Assembly: GCA_937924335.1 (NCBI GenBank)
Contig: CALDWW010000055.1
Span: forward strand, 62,001 to 126,000
Reading direction: 5' to 3'
Origin: an uncultured Gammaproteobacteria bacterium
GTDB taxonomy: Bacteria > Pseudomonadota > Gammaproteobacteria > Steroidobacterales > XN24
Length of the DNA stretch: 64,000 nucleotides
Shown here: piece by piece, positions 48,682-58,032 of the stretch
Layout of the letters: the number at the start of each line of letters is the position of its first letter
Position numbering within the stretch: the first letter of the stretch is position 1
The notes under the pieces: generated by a model
Told to the model about the DNA's origin: nothing
Databases searched by the model: none
The model's input: only the letters and a program-made list of their open reading frames with translations
Position numbers and translations under genes: made by a program

Positions 48682-49333
48682 GTCCCGCTCCGTCATCTTG
48701 CTTGTCCGACTCCTGATCCTTGTATTCGTTCTGAACCCGCTGACTGTTTCGGGCGAAGACGAGCCTACGCTGCTTGTGCTTGGCGACAGCCTGAGTGCCG
48801 GCTATGGCCTGGCGAAGGACGACACCTGGGCGACGCTACTTCAACTCCGCCTTCAGGACGAAGGCTATCCTCACCGCGTCGTCAATGCCGGCATCAGCGG
48901 CGATACTACCCGCGGCGGCCTCGCGCGTCTCCCACGGGCGCTGTCGGTCCATCGGCCGGAGATCGTCGTCATCGAGCTCGGCGGCAACGACGGTCTTCGA
49001 GCGATCCCTGCAGATGAGATTCGCGACAACCTGACGAGGCTGGTCAGGCTTTCGCGCGCGAGCGGCGCCAGGCCGCTCATCGCCGGAATCACGTTGCCGC
49101 CCAACTACGGGCCCGACTATACCCACCGATTCCAGGCGGCATTCGAGTCCGTGGCCGAGGAGGAGCAGGTCCCTCTGACGCCGTTCATCCTGGACGGCAT
49201 CGCCCTCCAGCCGGGCATGATGCAGGATGACGGCATCCACCCGACGGCCGCGGCTCAGCCCCTGATCCTGGACAACCTGTGGCCGTGGATCCAGCCGTTA
49301 CTGGAAGAAAAACATCTGACAGACCGGCCCTAG
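48680..49333 (+). CDS. tesA: Periplasmic GDSL esterase TesA (thioesterase I / lysophospholipase L1)
   Basis: The 217-residue protein has a signal peptide (about residues 1-25), then the SGNH hydrolase blocks: block I LLVLGDSLSAGYG with nucleophile Ser37, NAGISGDTT, LGGNDGLR, and DGIHPTAAAQ with the catalytic Asp and His. It hydrolyses acyl-thioesters and lysophospholipids in the periplasm. It is divergent from ybbA with overlapping 5' ends, as the conserved ybbAP/tesA arrangement. The ribosome site is weak. Confidence 0.94.
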   Translation: MSRSVILLVRLLILVFVLNPLTVSGEDEPTLLVLGDSLSAGYGLAKDDTWATLLQLRLQDEGYPHRVVNAGISGDTTRGGLARLPRALSVHRPEIVVIELGGNDGLRAIPADEIRDNLTRLVRLSRASGARPLIAGITLPPNYGPDYTHRFQAAFESVAEEEQVPLTPFILDGIALQPGMMQDDGIHPTAAAQPLILDNLWPWIQPLLEEKHLTDRP

Positions 49334-49335
49334 AG

Positions 49336-49365
49336 TTGCTCATACCTTGCTGCGCCTGCTATACA
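49336..49365 (+). promoter_or_regulatory. Possible sigma-70 promoter upstream of fadD
   Basis: TTGCTC (49336-49341), 18-bp spacer, TATACA (49360-49365) preceded by TGC as an extended -10. It lies about 110 bp before the fadD start. I find no clear FadR-type operator in the interval 49366-49482. Confidence 0.35.
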
Positions 49366-49482
49366 TCCGCATTCGGGGCGCACCCAAATAGCCCGTGTAC
49401 TAAAATTGAGTAGCGGCGCGCGGCGCGGTCTACGCACCGGGCGAGCCGGGGAAACAGAATAATCACAAGCCGGGGGCATCAA

Positions 49483-51147
49483 ATGGCGGAGAAGATCTGG
49501 CTGAGTCAGTACCCAGAAGGCATCCCTGAGACGATTGATCCGAATTGTATTGCTTCGCTGAAGCAGCTGATCGAGACGTCGTTCGAGAAATACCGGGATC
49601 TGCCGGCGTTCACCAACATGGGACACTCGATCACCTATGGTGAACTCGACCAGATGAGCCGCTACTTCGGCGCCTATCTGCAGAAAGTCGCCGGATTGCA
49701 GAAGGGCGAGCGCGTAGCGATCATGCTGCCGAACGTCTTGCAGTACCCGGTTGCCGTCTTCGGCATCTTGCGCGCCGGGCTATGCGTCGTAAACGTCAAC
49801 CCGCTATACACGCCCCGGGAGCTCGAGCACCAGCTCAAGGACTCGGGGGCCAAGGTCATCCTGATCCTGGAGAACTTTGCCACCACCCTCGAGAAAGTGG
49901 TGGACAAGACAGATGTCTCCACCATCATCACCACCGGGGTCGGCGACATGCTGCCCTTCCCGAAGGGCGCCCTGACCAACTTTGTGGTGCGCCGGGTCAA
50001 GAAAATGGTGCCACCGTACTCGCTCCCATCCCCGACCAACTTCTCCCGGAGCCTGAAAGAGGGCAAGTGGCAGACCCTCGACGATGTGGAACTCGATCAC
50101 GACGATCTGGCGTTCCTGCAGTACACCGGCGGCACGACCGGCGTCTCCAAGGGAGCGATCCTGACCCACGGGAACATCGTGTCCAATGTCCTGCAGTCCG
50201 AGGCCTGGTGCGGAGCGGTGTTCTCCGAGGGTGCGGAGATCGCGATCACCGCCCTGCCGCTGTATCACATCTTCTCGCTGACGGCGAACTGCATGATGGT
50301 CTCTTATGTCGGAGGCAACAATGTCCTGATAACCAACCCGCGGGACTTTGACGGGTTCGTGAAAGAGCTCGACAAGTATCCGTTCACCTTTATCAGCGGC
50401 GTCAATACCCTGTTCAATGCGCTACTCAATACACCAGGGTTCGACCAGGTCGACTTCTCGCCGATGAAGATCGCCCTGGGCGGCGGTATGGCCGTCCAGA
50501 AGCCGGTCGCGGAGCATTGGAAAAAGGTCACCGGCAAGCCGATCCTGCAGGCATATGGGCTGACTGAGACATCGCCCGCCGCCTGCATCAATCCTCCCGA
50601 TATGAGGGAGTTCAACGGTTCAATCGGGTTACCGATCTCGTCAACCGAAGTCGAGATCCGGGACGACGACGGCGGCGACGTGCCTCTTGGCGAGGTCGGC
50701 GAGATCTGCATCCGCGGACCACAGGTCATGGCCGGCTACTGGCAACGACCGGAGGAGACCGCCAAGACGATGTTCCAGGGCGGCTGGTTACGCACCGGCG
50801 ACATGGGGCGGATGGACGAATCCGGCTTTGTCTTTATCACCGATCGCAAAAAGGACATGATCCTGGTCTCCGGGTTCAATGTATTCCCGAACGAGATAGA
50901 GGACGTGGTCGTGGGCATGGAAGGCGTCCTGGAAGCGGCTGCGATAGGGGTGCCCGACGAGAGATCCGGCGAGATCGTGAAACTCTTCGTGGTACGCAAA
51001 CACGAGTCCCTGACAGAGGACGAGATCCGGGCCTACTGCAAGGAGAACCTGACCGGCTATAAGCGCCCGAAGGTGATCGAGTTCAGGGAAGATCTGCCGA
51101 AGACCAACGTCGGAAAGATCCTGCGCAGGGCTCTACGGGACAGCTGA
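49483..51147 (+). CDS. fadD: Long-chain fatty acid-CoA ligase
   Basis: The 554-residue adenylate-forming enzyme has the P-loop YTGGTTGVSKGAILTH, the A5 motif QAYGLTETSP, GWLRTGDMG, FITDRKKDMILVSGFNVFP (the FACS signature) and the C-terminal catalytic Lys in LPKTNVGKILRR. It activates fatty acids with CoA and ATP at the cytoplasmic face, feeding beta-oxidation or phospholipids. Length and motifs match E. coli FadD. It converges on a patatin phospholipase gene 11 bp away. Confidence 0.95.
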   Translation: MAEKIWLSQYPEGIPETIDPNCIASLKQLIETSFEKYRDLPAFTNMGHSITYGELDQMSRYFGAYLQKVAGLQKGERVAIMLPNVLQYPVAVFGILRAGLCVVNVNPLYTPRELEHQLKDSGAKVILILENFATTLEKVVDKTDVSTIITTGVGDMLPFPKGALTNFVVRRVKKMVPPYSLPSPTNFSRSLKEGKWQTLDDVELDHDDLAFLQYTGGTTGVSKGAILTHGNIVSNVLQSEAWCGAVFSEGAEIAITALPLYHIFSLTANCMMVSYVGGNNVLITNPRDFDGFVKELDKYPFTFISGVNTLFNALLNTPGFDQVDFSPMKIALGGGMAVQKPVAEHWKKVTGKPILQAYGLTETSPAACINPPDMREFNGSIGLPISSTEVEIRDDDGGDVPLGEVGEICIRGPQVMAGYWQRPEETAKTMFQGGWLRTGDMGRMDESGFVFITDRKKDMILVSGFNVFPNEIEDVVVGMEGVLEAAAIGVPDERSGEIVKLFVVRKHESLTEDEIRAYCKENLTGYKRPKVIEFREDLPKTNVGKILRRALRDS

Positions 51148-51158
51148 ACGCGTGGGTG

Positions 51159-52433
51159 TCACGCTCGGCGAGCTGAAGTTCCGGGCCTGATCTTCGAGTC
51201 CATCCACTTATCGAGCCGATCCAGCGCCTCGCTCAGCCGATTGGTCGTCGGATTCAGGTAGAGCCCCACCTCATCGAGTCCGCTACTGTCCTCAAGTGCG
51301 GCGGAGAAATGGCGTCCCCGTTCATCGAGGATGTCTGATCGCACGGTGATACCGTGCGCGTCCAGCACCGGGACGAGCTCGTCCAGGCGCAGTCTGAGGT
51401 CACGGCGTGTCGTGCGATACGCGTGCTGGCAGACGTTCTCCCGATCCGCATAGCTGAAGAGGTTGGTAAAGAACATGCGAGAGTCGTGCCGGTCAGGCTC
51501 GAACAGCACCACCTTGGACTGCTCGTAACTGCTGTCATATTTCGACATGCCGACCCGCATCCGGGAGTGGATGATCGACCGGAACGTCTGGGACAGCACC
51601 ACCGGCAGACCGCCCTGGACGAGCTTGTCGTGGCGTTTCTGCTCATCCTCGGGCGCCAGATCGGCGTCATAGGGCACGATCGGGTTGATGCAGAAGAGAA
51701 GATCACAGCCGGCATCCAGGGCGACGGATGCATGCAGTGTCTTCTTCAGACCGCCGTCAACGAAGTCCCGGCCCTGGATCTTGACCGGCGGATACAGGCC
51801 GGGCAGGGCCGTACTGGCCTGGACCGCCCGCGAGATGGGAATGTCATCGGTACCGCTGGCCCCGAAACGCACCGACTGCCCGGTGTCCAACTCGACGGCG
51901 ATGATGTACAGCTCCTTCTCGAGCTCGCGAAAGTCGTTCGAATAACCTCGATTCGACAGCAACTCGGAGAGGAAACGCTCTATGGGCCGATTGTCGAAGA
52001 TAGCCGTCGGGATGGCGCGGGTGATGCCGCTGAACGACTCGAGCAGGGTTCTGCGGAACGGGTTACGCAGATATCGGAAACTCGAGTCCAGGAGCAGGCC
52101 CGGAACCGACGCCAGCCGCCTCAGGTACTCCCGATAAGCCGGTTGCAGGAACAGGACGGGGGAAAATCTCGCGTCGCCGGGTCGGGGTCGGATAAAGACC
52201 CGCGCCATATCCTCCGGCGCGATACCGTTGGCCAACAGGGCGGAAATCATTGCGCCGGCGCTGACTCCCACGTAGACATTCACATGCTGGAAGTCCATGC
52301 CGTCCAGGGCTTCGTTGAGGGCGATCAGCGCGCCGATCTCGTAGACGCCGCCCAGAGGTCCGCCGCCAGCAAGCGCGACACCGATCTTGCGCCTAGGCGG
52401 CTTGGCGGCACCGTTGGACTTGCTCGCCGCCAT
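51159..52433 (-). CDS. Patatin-like phospholipase
   Basis: The 424-residue protein has the patatin catalytic dyad and oxyanion hole: GGGPLGGVYEIG (oxyanion), GVSAGA with nucleophile Ser58, and FVDGGL with the aspartate. There is no signal peptide, so it is likely cytoplasmic or injected. A C-terminal helical domain of about 150 residues is unassigned. It follows the phasin-like gene by 2 bp; patatin proteins also include PHA depolymerase-like enzymes, so the pair could act on storage granules or membrane lipid. Confidence 0.9.
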   Translation of the reverse strand: MAASKSNGAAKPPRRKIGVALAGGGPLGGVYEIGALIALNEALDGMDFQHVNVYVGVSAGAMISALLANGIAPEDMARVFIRPRPGDARFSPVLFLQPAYREYLRRLASVPGLLLDSSFRYLRNPFRRTLLESFSGITRAIPTAIFDNRPIERFLSELLSNRGYSNDFRELEKELYIIAVELDTGQSVRFGASGTDDIPISRAVQASTALPGLYPPVKIQGRDFVDGGLKKTLHASVALDAGCDLLFCINPIVPYDADLAPEDEQKRHDKLVQGGLPVVLSQTFRSIIHSRMRVGMSKYDSSYEQSKVVLFEPDRHDSRMFFTNLFSYADRENVCQHAYRTTRRDLRLRLDELVPVLDAHGITVRSDILDERGRHFSAALEDSSGLDEVGLYLNPTTNRLSEALDRLDKWMDSKIRPGTSARRA

Positions 52434-52435
52434 CC

Positions 52436-53002
52436 TCAGGGCCGGGTCGCAGTCCCGGCCGCTTTCCTGCGCCTGCCGGTTGTCTTGGCTTGACGTCGGG
52501 GCCGGGGAGTCGCCTTCTTGGCGGCTGCCCTGGTCCCTGACTTAGCCGGCTGCCCAGGTCGCTTGCGGGTGGCCGTCGACTTTTTCTTCGGCCGCCGACT
52601 GGCCGTCCCGGTACCGTCCAGGCCTTGCAACGCCCGCTGCAATTTCTCTACTCGCTCGGTGAGTTCGGCGATATCCCGTTTTGTAGGTATCTGGAGTGAA
52701 TTCAGTGCCTTAGCGACTCTGCGCTCGAACATCACCTCGAGTCGTTCGCGGGTTTCACTCACGGCCGTCCGGGCGGCACTGGCCTGCTGCTCCGCGGCGC
52801 GGAAGGGACGCGCAACCTGATCTCGAGCGGTCCGCTCGACACTCTCGCCGAGTTCCACCAGCCTCTCGAACAGACGACCGCCCTCTTTACCAGCGCGCGA
52901 GTAGGCGCCAAGTCCGGCCAACCAGATGTCGTGGGCAGAAGCTCGGATAAGGTTTGCCAGGGGATACCCGTTGACCGGGCTCTCTGTGCGCGTTTTGGCC
53001 AT
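52436..53002 (-). CDS. Phasin-like protein with histone H1-like basic tail (PhaF/PhaI type)
   Basis: The 188-residue protein has an N-terminal phasin-like helical domain (IWLAGLGAYSRAGKEGGRLFERLVE), an amphipathic coiled coil (about 75-125), and a Lys/Arg/Ala/Pro-rich C-terminal tail of about 55 residues resembling the DNA-binding tails of PhaF and AlgP. Such proteins coat polyhydroxyalkanoate granules and tether them to the nucleoid. No PHA synthase gene is in this window. GGAGG precedes the ATG. It is followed by the patatin gene. Confidence 0.82.
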   Translation of the reverse strand: MAKTRTESPVNGYPLANLIRASAHDIWLAGLGAYSRAGKEGGRLFERLVELGESVERTARDQVARPFRAAEQQASAARTAVSETRERLEVMFERRVAKALNSLQIPTKRDIAELTERVEKLQRALQGLDGTGTASRRPKKKSTATRKRPGQPAKSGTRAAAKKATPRPRRQAKTTGRRRKAAGTATRP

Positions 53003-53102
53003 GTTCCTTGCCTCCGTCCTTGTGGCCGTCTCTGCCGGCGACGGCGCTCGAGACGGGATTCAGGACAATGTTTCCTATCCCAAGGATACCATCTGGAGCG
53101 GT

Positions 53103-53122
53103 ATGATGCTGCTTTGCATCAT
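53103..53122. promoter_or_regulatory. Inverted repeat between divergent phasin-like and FFLxDLYG genes
   Basis: ATGATGC and GCATCAT flank TGCTTT, a perfect 7-bp inverted repeat in the 190-bp divergent region. On the plus strand it covers TATGAT (53102-53107), a 5/6 match to a -10 box, so it could be an operator over a promoter. No good -35 is evident, and the repressor is unknown. Confidence 0.4.
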
Positions 53123-53192
53123 CACGAGGACCCTAGGTGGAACGGGGCCGGATCACGATGCAGCCGGGCCGACACCACTAGAATCTATCCCT

Positions 53193-53969
53193 ATGAGTGA
53201 CGCTGCCAGACAAGAGCTCGCGGAGCATATCGCCGTGCTTCTGGAACGCTGCCGCCAGGGGCGCGAGCAGATCACCGCTGGTGGAGCCCTGCGACCGGCG
53301 TTCGCGCTGCTTGCAAGTTGGCAGTCGGGCCGGCTCGCGTGGACCCATTCAGACCTGCTCGCCTCGCCCCGATTCGGCCCGGCGGCCCGCTTCTTCCTCT
53401 CGGATCTCTATGGGGATCAGGACTACAGTCCGAGGGATGAAGGCATGGAGCGAGTCTATCCGGTCATGATCCGGCTCATGCCGGCCGGCGCGCTCAGGTC
53501 AATCGCCATGGGCATCACGATGCACGCCATTACCCAGGAACTCGATGTCCGCATGGTAGAGGTGCTGTTCGACGAGATGGGAGTCACCGATCAGCTGGAC
53601 GCGGACCTGTATGCGGAAGCCTACAGGCGCTGCAACAATGCCGCGGACCGGGCCCGCCAGATACGCCTGATTTCGGAAATCGGCCACACGCTTGATGATG
53701 TGGTCCACCATGCTCTGATCTACAACATGGTGCGGCTGGCCAGGCGGCCGGCCCGCATGGCCGGTTTCGGGCCGCTACACGACTTCATCGAACGCGGATT
53801 CTCGGCCTTCAGACACCTCGATGGCGCGTCCCGGTTTCTGCAGACGATCGATCGCCGCGAGACCCGCATCATGGAATCTATCCTGGCAGGCCGGCCGACG
53901 GCGACCTGGTCACCGCCGCAGGGCGGTATCGTTGGCCCGCTTATCCGCCCTGGTGATAGGCAGGACTGA
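53193..53969 (+). CDS. Conserved protein with FFLxDLYG motif, adjacent to hemE
   Basis: The 258-residue protein is soluble and helix-rich. Its clearest signature is [20 protein letters not shown] then SDLYG, a pattern shared by uncharacterised gammaproteobacterial proteins with an FFLEELYG-type motif. No catalytic motif is recognisable. ATG 53193 gives the family N terminus but lacks a ribosome site; ATG 53103/53106 has GGAG upstream but adds 29-30 unconserved residues. The 3' end overlaps the convergent hemE by 29 bp. Confidence 0.75.
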   Translation: MSDAARQELAEHIAVLLERCRQGREQITAGGALRPAFALLASWQSGRLAWTHSDLLASPRFGPAARFFLSDLYGDQDYSPRDEGMERVYPVMIRLMPAGALRSIAMGITMHAITQELDVRMVEVLFDEMGVTDQLDADLYAEAYRRCNNAADRARQIRLISEIGHTLDDVVHHALIYNMVRLARRPARMAGFGPLHDFIERGFSAFRHLDGASRFLQTIDRRETRIMESILAGRPTATWSPPQGGIVGPLIRPGDRQD

Positions 53970-55014
53970 GAGCATGGACGGCCTCGATCATCGCGCCGGC
54001 ATGCTCGGGCGGCACGTCCGGGGTGATGCCGTGCCCCAGGTTGAATACGTGCCCGCCACCGTGGCCATAGCTCTCGAGTACCCGACCGACTTCCCGGCGA
54101 ATGACCTCGGGATTGGCTTTCAGCACGCTCGGGTCCAGGTTCCCCTGCAGAGCCACGCGGCCCGCGGTCAGGCGTCTGGCATCCGCGAGATCAGTCGTCC
54201 AGTCCACTCCCAGGCCATCGCATCCCGTCCCGACCATATCCGCCAGGCGACTCCCTGCGCCTTTGGTAAACAGGATGGTCGGAACGCGGTCCTCACCTTC
54301 GCCAGTGCCCAGGGAATCCAGAATCCTGGCCATGTAGTTGAGTGAGAACTCCCGGTAGGCAGAAGGCGTCAGCACACTGCCCCAGGTGTCGAAAATCATG
54401 ATCGCCTGGGCACCGGCCGCGATCTGCGCGTTCAGGTAACCCGTCGTCACCTGCGTCACTTTGTCGAGGAGCGCATGCAGGATCGCCGGCTGGTCATAAA
54501 GCATGCGCTTGATCTTGCCAAAATCCCTGCTGCTCCCGCCCTCGATCATGTAGGTCGCTACCGTCCAGGGACTGCCCGAGAATCCGATCAGCGGGACCTT
54601 GCCATCCAGCTCGCGTCTGATGGTCCGCACCGCGTTCATGACGTATCCCAGCTCGGTCTCCGCATCGACTGCCGGTAGCTGTCGGACGTCTGCGGCGGTT
54701 CGGACCGGGCGCTCGAAGCGCGGCCCCTCTCCTGCCTCGAAATAGAGCCCCAGGCCCATGGCGTCGGGGACGGTGAGGATGTCGGAGAAAAGGATCGCCG
54801 CGTCCAGGGAAAATCTCCGCAGAGGCTGCAACGTCACCTCGCAGGCGAGATCGGCGTTCCTGCAGAGATCCATGAAACTGCCGGCGTGAGCGCGGGTCTC
54901 GAGATATTCAGGAAGATAGCGACCGGCCTGGCGCATCATCCATACCGGCGTGCGGTCGATCGGCTGCCGCCTTAGCGCCCGCAGCAACAGATCGTTTGCA
55001 GGTGTGCTGTTCAT
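53941..55014 (-). CDS. hemE: Uroporphyrinogen decarboxylase
   Basis: The 357-residue enzyme has the substrate-binding N terminus [15 protein letters not shown], the catalytic Asp in [27 protein letters not shown], and GVDWTTDL and FNLGHGI. It converts uroporphyrinogen III to coproporphyrinogen III, downstream of HemC/HemD encoded at 8.9-10.6 kb. It overlaps pyrF by ATGA and is the last gene of the aroK-aroB-dgt-pyrF-hemE run. Confidence 0.97.
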   Translation of the reverse strand: MNSTPANDLLLRALRRQPIDRTPVWMMRQAGRYLPEYLETRAHAGSFMDLCRNADLACEVTLQPLRRFSLDAAILFSDILTVPDAMGLGLYFEAGEGPRFERPVRTAADVRQLPAVDAETELGYVMNAVRTIRRELDGKVPLIGFSGSPWTVATYMIEGGSSRDFGKIKRMLYDQPAILHALLDKVTQVTTGYLNAQIAAGAQAIMIFDTWGSVLTPSAYREFSLNYMARILDSLGTGEGEDRVPTILFTKGAGSRLADMVGTGCDGLGVDWTTDLADARRLTAGRVALQGNLDPSVLKANPEVIRREVGRVLESYGHGGGHVFNLGHGITPDVPPEHAGAMIEAVHALSPAYHQGG

Positions 55015-55724
55015 CCCTGAAAAACCTCCGCAATCGTTCTCTGGATCCCTTCGGCAGCGACGCGCGGGTCCTGTGCATCCCGGATCGGCCGGCCGACGAC
55101 GATGTAGTCGGCCCCGTTCCCGAACGCCTGCGAGACGCTGACGACCCGCTTCTGGTCATCTGACGGCCGGTTCTCCACCGGCCTGATACCCGGGGTAACG
55201 ACCACCAGCCTGTCGTCGACGAACTCCCTTAGCTTCGCGACCTCGAGACCGGAGGAGATGACACCGTCGCACCCGGCTTCCAGGGCCCTGCGGGCTCTCG
55301 ACAGTACCAGTTGCCCGACATCGCAGGAGAAGCCGAGATCGTCCAGGTCACCCCGGTCGAGGCTGGTCAGAACGGTGACCGCAAGGATGCCGACGTCGCC
55401 CTTGGCCGCCGCCGCGGCCTCCATGATGGATTGATTGCCGTGTACCGTGGCGAAGGTGATGCCGCGATCCCGTAACCTGGCGACCGCCCTGGCGACCGTG
55501 GCGGGAACGTCGAAGAATTTAAGGTCGACGAAGATCTTCTTGTCACGGGACACCAGCCAGTCGATCAGGTCGAAGTATCCCCCGGCCATCATCAGCTCGA
55601 GACCGAGTTTGTAGAACTGCACCGAGTCCCCCAGATCTTCTGCGAGTACGCGGGCGGCGTCCGCGTCAGGCACATCCATGGCGAAAATCAGGCGTTCGCG
55701 TGAGGGAATACCCTTGGTGGGCAT
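55011..55724 (-). CDS. pyrF: Orotidine 5'-phosphate decarboxylase
   Basis: The 237-residue TIM-barrel enzyme has the catalytic tetrad in [11 protein letters not shown] (D-x-K-x2-D), with [12 protein letters not shown] at the N terminus and VTPGIRP and [11 protein letters not shown] near the end. It makes UMP. ATG 55724 is chosen because GGAGAAG precedes it; the open frame to 55766 is not conserved. It overlaps hemE by 4 bp. Confidence 0.96.
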   Translation of the reverse strand: MPTKGIPSRERLIFAMDVPDADAARVLAEDLGDSVQFYKLGLELMMAGGYFDLIDWLVSRDKKIFVDLKFFDVPATVARAVARLRDRGITFATVHGNQSIMEAAAAAKGDVGILAVTVLTSLDRGDLDDLGFSCDVGQLVLSRARRALEAGCDGVISSGLEVAKLREFVDDRLVVVTPGIRPVENRPSDDQKRVVSVSQAFGNGADYIVVGRPIRDAQDPRVAAEGIQRTIAEVFQG

Positions 55725-55780
55725 CGGCTTCTCCAGGGGCCGTTGAAACGGCCGGCATTCTAGCACGCCGGGGGCCTGGC

Positions 55781-56944
55781 TCAGTCGGAACCGCCGGCCG
55801 GAAACAGCCTCTCGTGCTCCAGGATCGCGTAGCGATCCGTCATGCCCGCAATGTAGTCGGTGACGACCCGCAATCGGCCAGACTCACCGTGTTCGCGAGC
55901 CGCGTCCTCTGCCGCCAGACCGAATTCCGGGGGCATGAGCCCGATGTCGGACTGATACGCCTCGAATAACTCCGTCAGCGTCGACCAGGCCTGGTTGGTC
56001 ATGTTCAGGACGCGTGGATTCCGGTAGAGGTGATGCATCAGGAAGCGTTTCAATTCACGGTGCTGCTCGGCCATGGACTGGCTGAAAGCGATAAGCGGGC
56101 GGCCTGCCGACCTGACGTCCTCAACGCTCCGCGGCGCCGCTCCCAGCAAGCGGCGGGACGACGCCTCGACGAGGTCGTCTACCATGTAACCGATCAATCG
56201 CCGGACGATCTCGTAAATGAGCCGCCGCCCCTGCAGGTCTTCGTAACGGTGACGGACCTCATCATATGCGCGGCGAAATAACGCCACCTCGCGCAGCTCT
56301 TCGACCTCGAGCAGGCCCGCTCTTAGACCGTCATCCACGTCGTGGCTGTTGTAGGCCACCTCGTCAGCCAGGTTTGCCAACTGGGCTTCCAGCGCCGGCT
56401 GACGCCCCTCGAGGAAACGGCGACCCAGTTCCCCGAGACCACGGGCGTGTCGCGCCGAGCAGTGTTTGAGGATCCCCTCGCGGGTCTCGTACATGAGATT
56501 GAGACCGGGGAAATCAGCGTACTTTTCCTCCAGTTCATCGACAACCCGCAGGGATTGCAGATTGTGCTCGAAGCCTCCATGGTCGCGCATGCAGGCATTC
56601 AGCGCGTCCTGACCGGCGTGTCCGAACGGAGTATGGCCAAGGTCGTGGGCGAGACCGATCGCCTCCACCAGATACTCGTTCAGGGACAGCGCGCCGGCAA
56701 CAGTTCGGGCGATCTGCGCCACCTCGAGGGAATGAGTCAGTCGCGTGCGGTAGAGGTCGCCCTCATGGTTGACGAACACCTGTGTTTTGTAGACGAGCCG
56801 GCGGAACGCAGAGCTGTGTATCACCCGATCGCGGTCGCGCTGAAACTCGCTCCGGTGAGTCGGTGGGGGTTCGGGGATGCGCCGCCCGCCGGCGCTCGAC
56901 TCGTCCACAGCATAGGCCGCGACGGTCACGCCCGGGCCTCTCAT
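55781..56944 (-). CDS. dgt: Deoxyguanosinetriphosphate triphosphohydrolase-like protein
   Basis: The 387-residue HD-domain protein has the metal ligands in RTRLTHSLEVAQ (H), LAHDLGHTPFGHAG (HD) and EVAYNSHDVDDG (D), the order typical of dNTPases. It hydrolyses dGTP or other dNTPs to nucleoside and triphosphate. Length suits the shorter class of bacterial dNTPases rather than the 505-residue E. coli Dgt. It overlaps aroB by 4 bp; 56 bp separate it from pyrF. Confidence 0.93.
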   Translation of the reverse strand: MRGPGVTVAAYAVDESSAGGRRIPEPPPTHRSEFQRDRDRVIHSSAFRRLVYKTQVFVNHEGDLYRTRLTHSLEVAQIARTVAGALSLNEYLVEAIGLAHDLGHTPFGHAGQDALNACMRDHGGFEHNLQSLRVVDELEEKYADFPGLNLMYETREGILKHCSARHARGLGELGRRFLEGRQPALEAQLANLADEVAYNSHDVDDGLRAGLLEVEELREVALFRRAYDEVRHRYEDLQGRRLIYEIVRRLIGYMVDDLVEASSRRLLGAAPRSVEDVRSAGRPLIAFSQSMAEQHRELKRFLMHHLYRNPRVLNMTNQAWSTLTELFEAYQSDIGLMPPEFGLAAEDAAREHGESGRLRVVTDYIAGMTDRYAILEHERLFPAGGSD

Positions 56945-58032
56945 CCTGCCGCAGCAGCGTGGAGCACAGCCCGCACCTCCCCTTCCGGGCAGTCGGCCTC
57001 GACGAAGGAGTCGCCCAATCCTTTCATCAGTATCAGTCGGAGCCTGCCGGACAAGACTTTTTTGTCCATCCGCATCAGGTCCAGCAATCTGTCTGCAGAT
57101 ATCGGGGGAGGCGCCACAGGCAGGCCGAACACAGACAACAGGTTCTCCAGACGAGCCGCGTCATCTGCCGGCAACAGCCCGAGACGGCCGGACAGGCGGC
57201 CGGCCAGCACCATACCGGCGGCGACGGCTTCGCCATGCAGCCAGCTACCGTATCCGGTAGCGACCTCGATCGCATGCCCGAAAGTGTGGCCCAGGTTCAG
57301 CAGCGCCCGACGTCCTGCTTCTCTCTCATCCTGCTGCACGACCGCCGCCTTGGCTTCGCAGGAGCGACACACCGCGACCCTTAGCGCCTCTGCATCGCGC
57401 TGAAGCAGTGCCTGGGCGTTCGCCTCGATCCAGGAGAAAAAGTCTGCATCCAGTCCCGCACCATACTTGACGACCTCTGCGAGCCCGGCTCGATACTCGC
57501 GCTCCGGAAGCGTGTCCAGGACGGCCACATCCGCGATGACGGCCCTGGGCTGATGGAAGGCACCGATCAGGTTCTTGCCGCCGGGGTGGTTGACGCCTGT
57601 CTTGCCGCCGACCGCGGCGTCTACCTGGGCCAGTAGCGTGGTCGGCACCTGGACCACGGCGACCCCGCGCTGGTACGACGCTGCGGCGAACCCTGCCATG
57701 TCTCCGATGACACCACCGCCGAGGCCTATCACCGTCGCGTCCCTGTGCATGCGCGCCGCGACCATCGCATCGATGATGCGGGCGAAACTCTCCAGGGTCT
57801 TGTGCTCTTCTCCGTCAGGCAACGTCATCAGGGTAATGCGGCGAGAGCCAAGCGCCGCCGTGAGCCGGTCGGCGTACAGCGGACCCACGGTCTCGTTGGT
57901 CACTACGAATACCTCTGCGCCGAGCACATCGGCAGGGAAACACTCCGGCTGGTCGATCAGTCCGGTTCCCACGGTGACGTCGTAGGCGCCCCCGCCAGTC
58001 TCGACGCGGATCACGGCATCCGAATCATCCAT
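56941..58032 (-). CDS. aroB: 3-dehydroquinate synthase
   Basis: The 363-residue enzyme carries the NAD-binding GLGGGVIGDMAGFAAASYQRG, the PTTLLAQVDAAVGGKTGVNHP stretch, FGHAIE and GYGSWLHGEAVAAGM metal ligands. It forms 3-dehydroquinate from DAHP in the shikimate route, which also feeds the trp operon in this window. ATG 58032 overlaps the aroK stop by 8 bp; the longer frame to 58113 lies inside aroK. Confidence 0.96.
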   Translation of the reverse strand: MDDSDAVIRVETGGGAYDVTVGTGLIDQPECFPADVLGAEVFVVTNETVGPLYADRLTAALGSRRITLMTLPDGEEHKTLESFARIIDAMVAARMHRDATVIGLGGGVIGDMAGFAAASYQRGVAVVQVPTTLLAQVDAAVGGKTGVNHPGGKNLIGAFHQPRAVIADVAVLDTLPEREYRAGLAEVVKYGAGLDADFFSWIEANAQALLQRDAEALRVAVCRSCEAKAAVVQQDEREAGRRALLNLGHTFGHAIEVATGYGSWLHGEAVAAGMVLAGRLSGRLGLLPADDAARLENLLSVFGLPVAPPPISADRLLDLMRMDKKVLSGRLRLILMKGLGDSFVEADCPEGEVRAVLHAAAAG

